A DNA stretch of 33,757 bases, taken from Prevotella sp. Lineage in GTDB: Bacteria > Bacteroidota > Bacteroidia > Bacteroidales > Bacteroidaceae. Positions 7,644-15,701 of this stretch are shown here, piece after piece (the first letter of the stretch is position 1; every line of letters starts with the position of its first letter). Location of the stretch: positions 1 through 33,757 of the forward strand of contig JAGCDZ010000011.1 in assembly GCA_017650905.1 (NCBI GenBank), given 5' to 3'. Under the pieces are notes generated by a model, which was given only the letters and a program-made list of their open reading frames with translations, did not search any database and was not told the origin of the DNA. The translations under genes and the position numbers were made by a program.

Positions 7644-8903
7644 TTATGACAGTCCGAAGGCTTTGCGTATGTCCTCCACGCGGTCGAGTTTCTCCCAGGT
7701 AAACAGTTCCACATCGATGGTCTTCGTCTCATGATAGTGACTGGTGAAAGTCTTTTTGATTACTTCCGACTTGCGGCCCATGTGACCATAGGCTGCTGTC
7801 TCGACATACATTGGCTGACGTAATTTCAAGGTACGTTCAATAGCCTTCGGACGCAAATCAAAAAGTTGCTCAATCTTTTTGGCTATTTCACTGTCAGAAA
7901 TTCCCACCTTGTTGCGACCATAAGTGTTCACGTAGATATTCATAGGCTTGGCCACTCCAATGGCGTAACTCACTTGTACCAGCATCTCGTCACTGACGCC
8001 TGCAGCAACCATGTTCTTTGCAATGTGACGGGCTGCATAGGCGGCACTACGGTCCACCTTCGATGAATCCTTGCCTGAAAAGGCACCACCTCCATGGGCA
8101 CCCTTACCACCATAGGTGTCAACGATAATTTTACGACCAGTGAGACCTGTGTCTCCGTGGGGACCACCAATGACGAATTTGCCAGTGGGGTTTACATAGT
8201 ACTTGATGTCGGCACCGAAAAGGTCGAGCACCTTCTGAGAGTGTATCTGTTGTTTTACTCGTGGGATGAGAATGTTAATCACGTCATCCTTAATCTTTGC
8301 GAGCATTATCTCATCCTCGTCAAATTCATCGTGCTGGGTGCTCACAACAATGGTGTCGATGCGTTCAGGGATACCATCGTCGCTGTATTGCACCGTAACC
8401 TGACTCTTGGCGTCAGGACGGAGATAGGTCATCACCTTTCCTTCCTTGCGGATATCAGCCAATGTGCGCATAATCAAGTGAGCCAGATCCAAGCTAACGG
8501 GCATGTAACTCTCTGTTTCGTTGGTGGCATAGCCGAACATCATACCCTGATCGCCAGCGCCCTGCTCGTCTTCGTTTCCATTATCCACACCTCTATTGAT
8601 ATCTGCGCTTTGTTCGTGAATGGCACTCAGGATACCGCATGAATTACCATCAAACTGATACTCGGCCTTGGTATAGCCGATGCGCTTAATGGTATTGCGG
8701 GCGATGGTCTGTAGATCGATGTATACCTCGCTGTGCACCTCGCCCATGATGACGACTTGTCCTGTTGTCACAAACGACTCGATGGCACAACGTGCCTTGT
8801 CGTCATAAGCCAGAAACTGGTCTAATATGGCGTCACTTATCTGGTCGGCCACTTTATCGGGATGTCCCTCTGATACTGATTCTGATGAAAATAAGTATGA
8901 CAT
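7644..8903 (-). CDS. metK: S-adenosylmethionine synthase
   Basis: A 419-residue enzyme that makes S-adenosylmethionine from methionine and ATP in the cytoplasm. Motifs: GHPDK at 13-17, GAGDQG at 115-120, and the [15 protein letters not shown] loop typical of MetK. The start at 8903 ([17 protein letters not shown]) is preferred over an upstream in-frame ATG at 8924, because the family begins this way and the longer start lies over the promoter (8922-8929). It is longer than the E. coli enzyme (384) but shows no disruption. It heads the tight run through DUF4271 and hemD. Confidence 0.97.
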   Translation of the reverse strand: MSYLFSSESVSEGHPDKVADQISDAILDQFLAYDDKARCAIESFVTTGQVVIMGEVHSEVYIDLQTIARNTIKRIGYTKAEYQFDGNSCGILSAIHEQSADINRGVDNGNEDEQGAGDQGMMFGYATNETESYMPVSLDLAHLIMRTLADIRKEGKVMTYLRPDAKSQVTVQYSDDGIPERIDTIVVSTQHDEFDEDEIMLAKIKDDVINILIPRVKQQIHSQKVLDLFGADIKYYVNPTGKFVIGGPHGDTGLTGRKIIVDTYGGKGAHGGGAFSGKDSSKVDRSAAYAARHIAKNMVAAGVSDEMLVQVSYAIGVAKPMNIYVNTYGRNKVGISDSEIAKKIEQLFDLRPKAIERTLKLRQPMYVETAAYGHMGRKSEVIKKTFTSHYHETKTIDVELFTWEKLDRVEDIRKAFGLS

Positions 8904-8921
8904 ATGCTTCAAATTTGGGTG

Positions 8922-8929
8922 CAAAGGTA
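8922..8929 (-). promoter_or_regulatory. Predicted promoter (-7 box) for metK
   Basis: Minus-strand TACCTTTG followed by CACCC, 18 bp upstream of the metK start, so the leader is very short. No TTTG -33 box; a five-unit heptamer array occupies that position instead. Confidence 0.65.
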
Positions 8930-8932
8930 CAA

Positions 8933-8967
8933 AAAAGAAGTGAAAAGCGAAAAGTGAAAAGTGAAAA
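8933..8967 (-). repeat. Five-heptamer array upstream of the metK -7 box
   Basis: Five contiguous 7-bp units, consensus TTTTCAC on the minus strand, end 3 bp (TTG) before TACCTTTG. The same unit and geometry occur on the plus strand at 30651-30685. Confidence 0.85.
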
Positions 8968-8996
8968 GTTGCTGTAATCCTTTATTTTTTTGCTTT

Positions 8997-9893
8997 TTAT
9001 TTCTTTATGTTTCTCGGATGGTGTTCAAGAATTTCTCTTCTGAGTGTCGAGGTGTCGATATGTGTGTAAATCTCCGTTGTACCAATGCTTTCATGGCCTA
9101 ATAATGCCTGTATGATGCGTAGGTCTGCACCTCCCTCTAATAATGCTGTGGCAAAAGAGTGTCGCAGGGTATGTGGCGAGATGGTCTTCTTGATGCCTGC
9201 GGTTTCTGCCTGTCGCTTAATCATGATGAGTATCATCGTACGCGTCAGATGACTGCCATAACGATTCAGAAAGACATAGTCTTCTTCACCTGGTTTGATG
9301 CGCATCAGGTTTCGATCGTCGAACCAGTATCCCAGTTCTCTGATAGCCCGTTGTGAAATGGGAACAAGCCGTTCTTTGCTGCCTTTGCCCAAGACACGAA
9401 CGTATTCTTCTTCGAGATAAAGACTTGAGAGCTTCAGATTTACCAGTTCGCTCACTCGCAGTCCGCAAGAGAATAGCACCTCGATGATGGCACGGTTTCT
9501 GTGTCCTTCCCATTTTGAGAGGTCGATGCTGGCTTCCAGGGTATCGACTTCTTCAGGCGACAATACCTCCGGCAAATGCTTTCCTATCTGTGGTGACTCT
9601 AATAATTCTGTGGGGTCATCATCCCGATAACCGTCCAATTGCATATAGCGGAAGAAGCTTCTCACACCACTCAGGATGCGACACTGGCTTCTGGCATTGA
9701 TTCCGATATCGTGCAAGCCAGCAGAAAAATGTTCCAGATCCTCAAGTGTTACTTCGCGAACATCCTTCTGCTCGCCTTTCAAATAGTCAAGCAGTTTACG
9801 CAAGTCGTGCTGATAGGCGTCGAGGGTGTTGCCCGACATGCCCCGTTGTAGTTTCAGATAGCGTATGTAGCCCTTGACAATATCTTTCTCCAT
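8997..9893 (-). CDS. xerD: Site-specific tyrosine recombinase XerD
   Basis: A 298-residue phage-type integrase of housekeeping size. The N-terminal SAM-like core-binding domain covers about 1-90 and the catalytic domain about 105-298. Catalytic residues are visible: R146 (GLRVSEL), K173 (GKGSKER), H241 and R244 (HTLRHSF), H267 (LLGH) and nucleophile Y276 (TEIYTH). XerD with XerC resolves chromosome dimers at dif near the terminus. The lack of adjacent mobile-element genes favours the housekeeping role. It starts 8 bp after the Na/Pi transporter gene. Confidence 0.92.
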   Translation of the reverse strand: MEKDIVKGYIRYLKLQRGMSGNTLDAYQHDLRKLLDYLKGEQKDVREVTLEDLEHFSAGLHDIGINARSQCRILSGVRSFFRYMQLDGYRDDDPTELLESPQIGKHLPEVLSPEEVDTLEASIDLSKWEGHRNRAIIEVLFSCGLRVSELVNLKLSSLYLEEEYVRVLGKGSKERLVPISQRAIRELGYWFDDRNLMRIKPGEEDYVFLNRYGSHLTRTMILIMIKRQAETAGIKKTISPHTLRHSFATALLEGGADLRIIQALLGHESIGTTEIYTHIDTSTLRREILEHHPRNIKK

Positions 9894-9901
9894 TCAACCG
9901 C

Positions 9902-11632
9902 TTATCGGATACCCAGACGGGCTTCGACAACATTCACCACATAGTCGCCCAGTTTCTCACATTCGTTGATGAGATCCATATAGATGGTACCCACGGCGTA
10001 GGTGTATTCGTGGTTGTTGACATCAGTGATGTTTTGTGTCTTCAACTGATTACGGTAGTTGTTGATTTCGTGTTCGATATTAAACGAGCGGTTGACATCG
10101 AAAGACTCTTTGCGTCCCAGCATCAGGCGGTTCATCTGAGCCAGCGCCTGATCCGTGAGTTCCATCATCTGGTGGATATGGTCGTACTGCTTTTCAATGA
10201 AATGGTCTTCCTTGCCATTATACTTGCGAGAAATAGTACGGGCCATATTATAGCAGGCGTCGCCGATACTCTCTAACTCAGAGATCTCACGGAGCATAGC
10301 ACGGATCTTGGCCTTTGTGTCGTCAGAAAGGTGGGCGTCACTTACAGAGTCGAGGTATTTGGCAATCTCCAGTTCCATATTGTCGCTGATGCCTTCGTAT
10401 TTCTCGATGCGTGTGAACAGTTTATTAAAGTCACCCGCTTTATTATCTTTCTTGTTGGTAGCACTGCTGGAGAGATTGAGCAATTCGCGTACCATATTAA
10501 ACATACGCTGCATACGCTCAGAGAATGCCTGTATTTCTTTCTGGGCCTCAAGTACGGAAAGCTCAGGGGTCTTCATGATGCCAGAGGTAATGAAATGCAG
10601 ACGGAATTCGTCTTCTTCGTCAACCTTCTTAGGCTTGATAACCCAGCATACGAAACGCTCAATCTGCGGTATGAACCAGATTAATATCAGGGTGTTGGCC
10701 ACGTTGAAGCAGGTATGGAATGCAGCCAGCACAAAACTCAGTTTGGCAGCATTTGCCAAGAATACACTGCTCTCGACAGCCTCCTTCTGCATCGTGACAT
10801 CATAGCCCACGAGTCCGCAGACGGCATCGATGAAGGGACGGAATACAAATAATATCCAGATGACACCAAACACATTGAAGAACATGTGTGCCAATGCTGC
10901 ACGCCGTGCCTGTGTGTTGGCAGAAAGAGCGGCAAGGTTTGAGGTAATGGTGGTTCCGATGTTCTCACCCATGACCAGGGCGATACCCTGATAGATGGGC
11001 AGGGCACCACTGGAGCAGAGAATCATGGTGATGGCCATGACGGCTGCTGACGACTGTACGCAGAACGTGAGAATACCTCCTAACAACAAGAAGATAAGTG
11101 TCGTAAGGAAGGAGTCAGAATCAAAGGAAGCGAAAAAGTCAAGTACGGCTTGGTTTTCGCCCAAATGCATCTCTGCGCCTGTCATACGGAGGGTTCCCAA
11201 TCCTAAAAGCAGGAAGGAAAGACCAAAGAGGAAGTCTCCTATATAGCGGTATTTCTTCAGATAAATTAGTATAATACCTATAAAGAACGCAGGATAGACG
11301 GCACTGGTGATGTCAAAAGACATACCTGCCGACATGATCCACGCCGTGAGGGTGGTTCCGATGTTCGCACCCATGATGACCGAAATGGCCTGTGCCAATG
11401 TGAGAAGACCTGCATTGACAAACGAGACGGTCATCACTGTTGTAGCTGTTGAAGACTGGACAGATGCCGTTACCAACATACCTGTCAGCATGCCGGTAAA
11501 ACGATTGGTGGTCATCGCACCGAGAACGTGTCGCAACTGTGGACCTGCCATTTTCTGTAAAGCCTCACTCATCGACTTCATACCGAACATCAGCAGGGCA
11601 AGGGATCCGAGTAGTTTGAACAAAACTAACAT
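9902..11632 (-). CDS. Na/Pi cotransporter family protein with PhoU-like tail
   Basis: A 576-residue inner-membrane protein. Two inverted Na/Pi symporter repeats are visible, each with a QSS motif (VQSSTATTVMTV near 65 and VQSSAAVMAIT near 190), then a cytoplasmic helical PhoU-like region from about 360 to the end. The family imports phosphate with sodium, or regulates anion flux. The start at 11632 (MLVLFKLLGSLALLMFGMK) is chosen because the membrane domain begins there; the upstream ATG at 11665 overlaps the promoter. It probably leads an operon with xerD. Confidence 0.88.
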   Translation of the reverse strand: MLVLFKLLGSLALLMFGMKSMSEALQKMAGPQLRHVLGAMTTNRFTGMLTGMLVTASVQSSTATTVMTVSFVNAGLLTLAQAISVIMGANIGTTLTAWIMSAGMSFDITSAVYPAFFIGIILIYLKKYRYIGDFLFGLSFLLLGLGTLRMTGAEMHLGENQAVLDFFASFDSDSFLTTLIFLLLGGILTFCVQSSAAVMAITMILCSSGALPIYQGIALVMGENIGTTITSNLAALSANTQARRAALAHMFFNVFGVIWILFVFRPFIDAVCGLVGYDVTMQKEAVESSVFLANAAKLSFVLAAFHTCFNVANTLILIWFIPQIERFVCWVIKPKKVDEEDEFRLHFITSGIMKTPELSVLEAQKEIQAFSERMQRMFNMVRELLNLSSSATNKKDNKAGDFNKLFTRIEKYEGISDNMELEIAKYLDSVSDAHLSDDTKAKIRAMLREISELESIGDACYNMARTISRKYNGKEDHFIEKQYDHIHQMMELTDQALAQMNRLMLGRKESFDVNRSFNIEHEINNYRNQLKTQNITDVNNHEYTYAVGTIYMDLINECEKLGDYVVNVVEARLGIR

Positions 11633-11662
11633 AGAAATTTCTTTTTGATGATATTTCGGCCA

Positions 11663-11670
11663 CAAAGATA
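11663..11670 (-). promoter_or_regulatory. Predicted promoter (-7 box) for the Na/Pi cotransporter gene
   Basis: Minus-strand TATCTTTG, 31 bp upstream of the start. It is divergent from, and 44 bp away from, the nucleoside kinase promoter. Confidence 0.5.
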
Positions 11671-11713
11671 CAAAAAAAAATTAAATGGTCATTCATATTT
11701 CGTATTTATTTTG

Positions 11714-11721
11714 TACCTTTG
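11714..11721 (+). promoter_or_regulatory. Predicted promoter (-7 box) for the nucleoside kinase gene
   Basis: TACCTTTG, 36 bp upstream of the ATG at 11757. The -33 box is not evident. Confidence 0.5.
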
Positions 11722-11756
11722 CCAGAAATTTCTCCTAAAACATTAAAAGAAGCGAT

Positions 11757-13418
11757 ATGGAAAAGCTTGTTCAAATACGAATTCGCAATAACGAGAAGAT
11801 CATCGAGGCCCCGATGGGTGCCACTTTGGAGGACATCTACAAATTGTCGGGCATAGAGATGAAACACGGTCCCTATTCCGCTCGCGTCAATAATAAGGTC
11901 GAGGGTATGCACTACCGTATTTTTGGCCAGAAAGACGTAGAGTTTCTTGACATTAGCTCACAGAGTGGTAACAGATGTTACACCCGCAGTCTCTTCTTTG
12001 TGCTTTGTAAGGCAGCTCACGACTTGTATCCTAATTGTAAGGTTTGGATAGACATACCAGTCAGCAATGGCTATTATGTGTATTTGGACATTGAGCGTCC
12101 TGTGACGCTTGATGATGCTGGAGCCATCCGACGTCGGATGCAGGAAATCATCGACTCGGCATTACCCATTCATCGTTATCAGACAACGACGGAGGAGGCC
12201 ATACAGATGTTCAAGGAACTCAAACAGTGGTCGAAGGTGAAACTGCTGAACAGTACAGGGCGTCTTTATACCACCTATTATGATATCGACGGCTATAAAG
12301 ACTATTATTATGGTGCCTTGTTGACAAATACTTCGCAGTTATATCTTTTCGGATTGGAGAAATATTACGACGGATTGTTGCTGAGGCTACCTTCTTCTGA
12401 ACATCCGGATGAACTTGGAGAGATGACTCATCAGGATAAGATGTTCGGTATTTTCAAGGAGCATCACCAGTGGCAGGATATTCTCGGATTGCGAACGATT
12501 GGCGACTTGAATGAGATAGTGAAGCAGAACCATTTCTCAGAACTCATAAAGATCAGCGAAGCCCTGCAAGAGAAGAAGATCGCCAAGATTGCCGACGAGA
12601 TCAAACGGCGCTCAAACCTGAGGCTTGTGCTGATTGCTGGCCCTTCGTCATCAGGCAAAACGACCACATGTAAGCGCCTCAGCGTACAATTGGCCGTCAA
12701 CGGTATCAGGCCTATTGGCATTTCGCTCGACGATTACTTCCTGGATCGCGATAAAACGCCCCTTGATGAAAAAGGAGATTATGACTTCGAGCATCTTCAT
12801 GCCTTGAACCTGCCTCTTCTGAATGAACAGTTGACGGCTCTCTTCCGAGGTGAGGAAGTAGAACTGCCTCGCTATGATTTCCCCACAGGTACAAGCCAGA
12901 TGAGTGGTAAGAAACTGAGACTCGGTGAGAAAGAGATCTTGGTGGTGGAGGGCATTCATGCCTTGAATCCGGAATTGACCTCGCAGATTCCTGAGGAGCA
13001 GATTTTCCGTGTCTATGCCTCTGCACTGACAACCATCCTGCTCGATAACCATAATTATATCCCCACAACAGATAACCGATTGCTACGTCGTATCATCCGC
13101 GATCATAAGTACAGGGCTGTGTCGGCGCAGGAAACCATCCGGCGATGGCCTTCTGTCAGGGCTGGCGAGAACAAGTGGATATTTCCTTTCCAAGAGAATG
13201 CAGATGCCATGTTCAATACGGCGATGCTCTTTGAATTGGCTGTGATTAAGAGTCAGGCAGAACCGCTGTTAGAGCAGGTGCCGGAGAACTGTCCGGAGCA
13301 TGCTGAGGCCTATCGTCTACTGAAGTTCCTGCATTATATCAAGCCCATTCCCGATACACAGATACCACCCACTTCGCTGATACGCGAATTCCTCGGTGGA
13401 TCATCATTCACATACTAA
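11757..13418 (+). CDS. TGS/ThrRS-like domain fused to uridine kinase-type nucleoside kinase
   Basis: A 553-residue fusion. Residues 1-60 look like a TGS domain. Residues about 65-250 align by eye with the ThrRS second N-terminal (editing) domain: LYPNCKVWIDIPVSNGYY, the ERP-x-T-x-DD stretch and a KVKLL segment. The C-terminal part is a uridine kinase/phosphoribulokinase-type P-loop domain with GPSSSGKT at 295-302. The ThrRS editing motifs are absent: HxxxH corresponds to RSLFF (77-81) and CxxxH to YYGAL (184-188). The architecture is known from Bacteroidota and some other phyla; the nucleoside substrate is not certain. Single gene, divergent from the Na/Pi transporter. Confidence 0.85.
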   Translation: MEKLVQIRIRNNEKIIEAPMGATLEDIYKLSGIEMKHGPYSARVNNKVEGMHYRIFGQKDVEFLDISSQSGNRCYTRSLFFVLCKAAHDLYPNCKVWIDIPVSNGYYVYLDIERPVTLDDAGAIRRRMQEIIDSALPIHRYQTTTEEAIQMFKELKQWSKVKLLNSTGRLYTTYYDIDGYKDYYYGALLTNTSQLYLFGLEKYYDGLLLRLPSSEHPDELGEMTHQDKMFGIFKEHHQWQDILGLRTIGDLNEIVKQNHFSELIKISEALQEKKIAKIADEIKRRSNLRLVLIAGPSSSGKTTTCKRLSVQLAVNGIRPIGISLDDYFLDRDKTPLDEKGDYDFEHLHALNLPLLNEQLTALFRGEEVELPRYDFPTGTSQMSGKKLRLGEKEILVVEGIHALNPELTSQIPEEQIFRVYASALTTILLDNHNYIPTTDNRLLRRIIRDHKYRAVSAQETIRRWPSVRAGENKWIFPFQENADAMFNTAMLFELAVIKSQAEPLLEQVPENCPEHAEAYRLLKFLHYIKPIPDTQIPPTSLIREFLGGSSFTY

Positions 13419-13432
13419 TTCTCTTTTGATAA

Positions 13433-13460
13433 GTCGGAGTGGCAAAAGTGTCGCTCCGAC
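13433..13460 (+). terminator. Probable terminator hairpin after the nucleoside kinase
   Basis: GTCGGAG pairs with CTCCGAC across a 14-nt loop, 15 bp after the stop. The following tract is A/T-rich rather than a clean T run. Confidence 0.5.
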
Positions 13461-13495
13461 AATTAATTTTAAATTCTTTAACCTAAAAACAATTG

Positions 13496-13505
13496 TGTGC
13501 GCACA
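13496..13505 (+). promoter_or_regulatory. Palindrome upstream of pckA (possible operator)
   Basis: TGTGCGCACA is a perfect 10-bp palindrome located about 41 bp upstream of the pckA -7 box. Its TGTG/CACA arms resemble CRP-family half sites. Function is inferred only. Confidence 0.25.
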
Positions 13506-13509
13506 AAAT

Positions 13510-13544
13510 ATTCTTAATTCTTAACGCTTAATTCTCAATTTATT
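13510..13544 (+). repeat. Five-heptamer array upstream of the pckA -7 box
   Basis: Five contiguous 7-bp units, consensus ATTCTTA and degrading toward the 3' end, stop 2 bp before TAATTTTG. Confidence 0.75.
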
Positions 13545-13546
13545 AG

Positions 13547-13554
13547 TAATTTTG
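13547..13554 (+). promoter_or_regulatory. Predicted promoter (-7 box) for pckA
   Basis: TAATTTTG followed by CAGCCG, 48 bp upstream of the pckA ATG. The -33 position is occupied by the heptamer array and lacks TTTG. Confidence 0.6.
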
Positions 13555-13602
13555 CAGCCGAAAAAATAACAAGGATTATTTATTTTAAATTAGATTAGTA
13601 AT

Positions 13603-15216
13603 ATGGCAAAGTTAGATTTAACACAGTATGGCATCACTGGTTCAACCGTGATAGCTCACAATCCATCGTATGAGTTCCTCTTTGAAGAGGAAATGAAGTC
13701 TGAACTGACCGGCTATGATAAGGGTCAGCTCACCGAACTGGACGCTGTTAACGTAATGACAGGTATCTTCACTGGCCGTTCTCCTAAGGATAAGTACATT
13801 GTGAAGGATGCACAGAGCGAGGACAAGGTATGGTGGCCTACAGAGGACTATCCCAACGACAACCATCCTATGAGCGAGGAGGTTTGGGCTAAGGTGAAGG
13901 AGATTGCCATCAAGGAGCTTTGCAACAAGAACCTGTATGTAATGGATGCTTTCTGTGGTGCCAACGAGGCTACCCGTCTGCGCGTTCGTTTCATCGTCGA
14001 GGTTGCTTGGCAGGCTCATTTCGTAAAGAACATGTTCATTCAGCCCACTGCTGAGGAACTGGAGAAGTTCGAGCCTAACTTCGTCATCTACAATGCTTCT
14101 AAGGCTAAGGTTGAGAACTTCAAGGAACTGGGCATGCGTTCAGAAACCTGTGCAGCTTTCAATACTACCAGCCGCGAGCAGGTTATCATCAACACCTGGT
14201 ACGGTGGTGAGATGAAGAAGGGTATGTTCTCAATGATGAACTACTATCTGCCTCTGCAGGGTATCGCTTCAATGCACTGCTCTGCCAACACTGATATGGA
14301 AGGTAAGAACACCGCTATCTTCTTCGGTCTGTCTGGTACAGGTAAGACCACACTGTCTACCGATCCTAAGCGCTTGCTGATTGGTGACGACGAGCACGGA
14401 TGGGACGACGAGGGCGTATTCAACTTCGAGGGTGGCTGCTATGCCAAGGTTATCAACCTCGACAAGGAGAGTGAGCCCGACATCTACAATGCTATCCGTC
14501 GTGACGCTCTGCTCGAGAACGTGACTGTTGATGAGGCTGGTAAGATTGATTTCGCTGATAAGAGCGTAACTGAGAATACCCGTGTCAGCTATCCTATCAA
14601 CCACATCGAGAAGATTGCCCAGAAGGTGAACAAGAAGAGTGCTGGTCCTGAGGCTAAGAACGTGATTTTCCTCTCTGCTGACGCATTCGGCGTGCTGCCC
14701 CCAGTATCTATTCTGACTCCTGAGCAGACAAAGTACTACTTCCTCTCTGGTTTCACTGCTAAGCTGGCTGGTACAGAGCGTGGTATCACTGAGCCTACTC
14801 CTACCTTCAGTGCTTGCTTCGGCCAGGCATTCCTCGAGCTGCACCCCACAAAGTATGCTGAGGAGCTGGTTAAGCGCATGGAGAAGAGCGGTGCTAAGGC
14901 TTACCTCGTGAACACTGGTTGGAATGGTACTGGCAAGCGTATCTCTATTAAGGATACACGTGGTATCATCGACGCTATCCTGGGTGGCGCAATCCTGAAC
15001 GCTCCTACCAAGAAGATTCCTTATTTCGATTTCGAGGTTCCCACAGAGCTCGATGGCGTGGCTTGGGGCATTCTCGATCCTCGTGATACCTATCAGAACC
15101 GCGCTGAGTGGGAAGAGAAGGCTAAGGATCTGGCTGGCCGCTTCATCAAGAACTTCAAGAAGTACGAGGGCAATGAGGCTGGTAAGGCACTCGTAGCTGC
15201 AGGACCGAAGCTCTAA
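13603..15216 (+). CDS. pckA: Phosphoenolpyruvate carboxykinase (ATP)
   Basis: A 537-residue cytoplasmic enzyme that interconverts oxaloacetate and PEP with ATP/ADP. The nucleotide-binding P-loop GLSGTGKT is at 242-249, the metal-binding GDDEHGWDD at 261-269, and the early TGRSPKDK at 57-64 is characteristic of the ATP type. Length is typical. In Bacteroidales it usually works in the carboxylating direction toward fumarate/succinate fermentation, with capture of energy as ATP. It is expressed alone, with a terminator after it. Codon use is highly biased, consistent with high expression. Confidence 0.97.
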   Translation: MAKLDLTQYGITGSTVIAHNPSYEFLFEEEMKSELTGYDKGQLTELDAVNVMTGIFTGRSPKDKYIVKDAQSEDKVWWPTEDYPNDNHPMSEEVWAKVKEIAIKELCNKNLYVMDAFCGANEATRLRVRFIVEVAWQAHFVKNMFIQPTAEELEKFEPNFVIYNASKAKVENFKELGMRSETCAAFNTTSREQVIINTWYGGEMKKGMFSMMNYYLPLQGIASMHCSANTDMEGKNTAIFFGLSGTGKTTLSTDPKRLLIGDDEHGWDDEGVFNFEGGCYAKVINLDKESEPDIYNAIRRDALLENVTVDEAGKIDFADKSVTENTRVSYPINHIEKIAQKVNKKSAGPEAKNVIFLSADAFGVLPPVSILTPEQTKYYFLSGFTAKLAGTERGITEPTPTFSACFGQAFLELHPTKYAEELVKRMEKSGAKAYLVNTGWNGTGKRISIKDTRGIIDAILGGAILNAPTKKIPYFDFEVPTELDGVAWGILDPRDTYQNRAEWEEKAKDLAGRFIKNFKKYEGNEAGKALVAAGPKL

Positions 15217-15240
15217 GAAGTTTTTGACTTACATCAAATA

Positions 15241-15275
15241 AAGGGCGATTCCTACGGGATTCGCCCTTATTCTTT
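15241..15275 (+). terminator. Terminator after pckA
   Basis: AAGGGCGATTCC and GGATTCGCCCTT form a stem of about 11 bp with one mismatch, followed by a T-rich tail. The tail overlaps the -33 box of the next promoter. Confidence 0.75.
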
Positions 15276-15305
15276 GTTAGATGTCGTCAGAAATTAGTAA
15301 TTTTG
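15273..15305 (+). promoter_or_regulatory. Predicted promoter of the small-peptide unit
   Basis: TTTG at 15273-15276, a 21-bp spacer, then TAATTTTG at 15298-15305 followed by CA. Both boxes match the Bacteroidota consensus. It drives the interval that contains a 31-codon ORF and ends in a terminator. Confidence 0.65.
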
Positions 15306-15374
15306 CACTTGTAATCGTGAGATTACTTTCATAAATTCATTAGGTTTAGTAGTTAGATTTTAAGGTAAAGATTT

Positions 15375-15470
15375 ATGTTATTAGATTTTCAAACGACGGT
15401 TATGTTGGTTTGCGTCGTTATAGCGATGATATTAAGTGTCATTACGCTGATGCATACCACCATCCGTTAG
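15375..15470 (+). CDS. Predicted 31-residue membrane peptide (hypothetical)
   Basis: ATG at 15375 opens 31 codons ending in TAG at 15470. The peptide starts MLLDFQTT, has one hydrophobic stretch (VMLVCVVIAMILSVITLM, about 9-26) long enough to span the membrane, and ends HTTIR. I do not recognise it. Support comes from its surroundings: a two-box promoter about 70 bp upstream and a strong hairpin-plus-T terminator five bases after the stop, so it fills a transcription unit of its own. The gap between pckA and the lipoprotein gene holds no other candidate. Alternatively the unit makes a small non-coding RNA and the ORF is chance. Confidence 0.45.
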   Translation: MLLDFQTTVMLVCVVIAMILSVITLMHTTIR

Positions 15471-15474
15471 GAAG

Positions 15475-15508
15475 AGTGCGGGGTGAGTGATTCATACCGC
15501 ACTTTTTT
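15475..15508 (+). terminator. Terminator of the small-peptide unit
   Basis: AGTGCGG (15475-15481) pairs with CCGCACT (15497-15503), followed by six T. It lies directly after the 31-codon ORF. Confidence 0.85.
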
Positions 15509-15633
15509 GTGATTTACGTCAAAAAATGAAAAAAAGGAAGTACAAAAAACAAAACTAACTTAAAATCGGTCAAATTTCAACTTATTTTCTTTAATTATAA
15601 TGTGAAAATGACACATTTTTGAGGAATTGTGCG

Positions 15634-15641
15634 TAAATTTG
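15634..15641 (+). promoter_or_regulatory. Predicted promoter (-7 box) for the envelope gene cluster
   Basis: TAAATTTG followed by CAGCCG, 60 bp upstream of the lipoprotein start. The leader contains a small CGAC-GAAA-GTCG hairpin at 15651-15662. Confidence 0.5.
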
Positions 15642-15701
15642 CAGCCGGATTCGACGAAAGTCGCTTACCACAGCAAGAATTTCGTAATTTACAATGAATT
15701 G

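Noticed and set aside
8094-8642. 182-residue ORF antisense to metK
   Set aside because: Entirely within metK on the opposite strand; no recognisable motif.
8933-8967. Short tandem repeats considered as CRISPR
   Set aside because: Units are 7 bp, contiguous, without spacers, and no cas genes are present.
8997-9893. Tyrosine recombinase as a sign of an integrated element
   Set aside because: Length and sequence fit housekeeping XerD, and flanking genes are ordinary; no attachment repeats or element genes seen.
14269-14844. 191-residue ORF antisense to pckA
   Set aside because: Shadow of the strongly biased codons of pckA; no family features.
15651-15662. GAAA-tetraloop hairpin in the lipoprotein leader as a riboswitch
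   Set aside because: A 4-bp stem alone; no known aptamer consensus around it.
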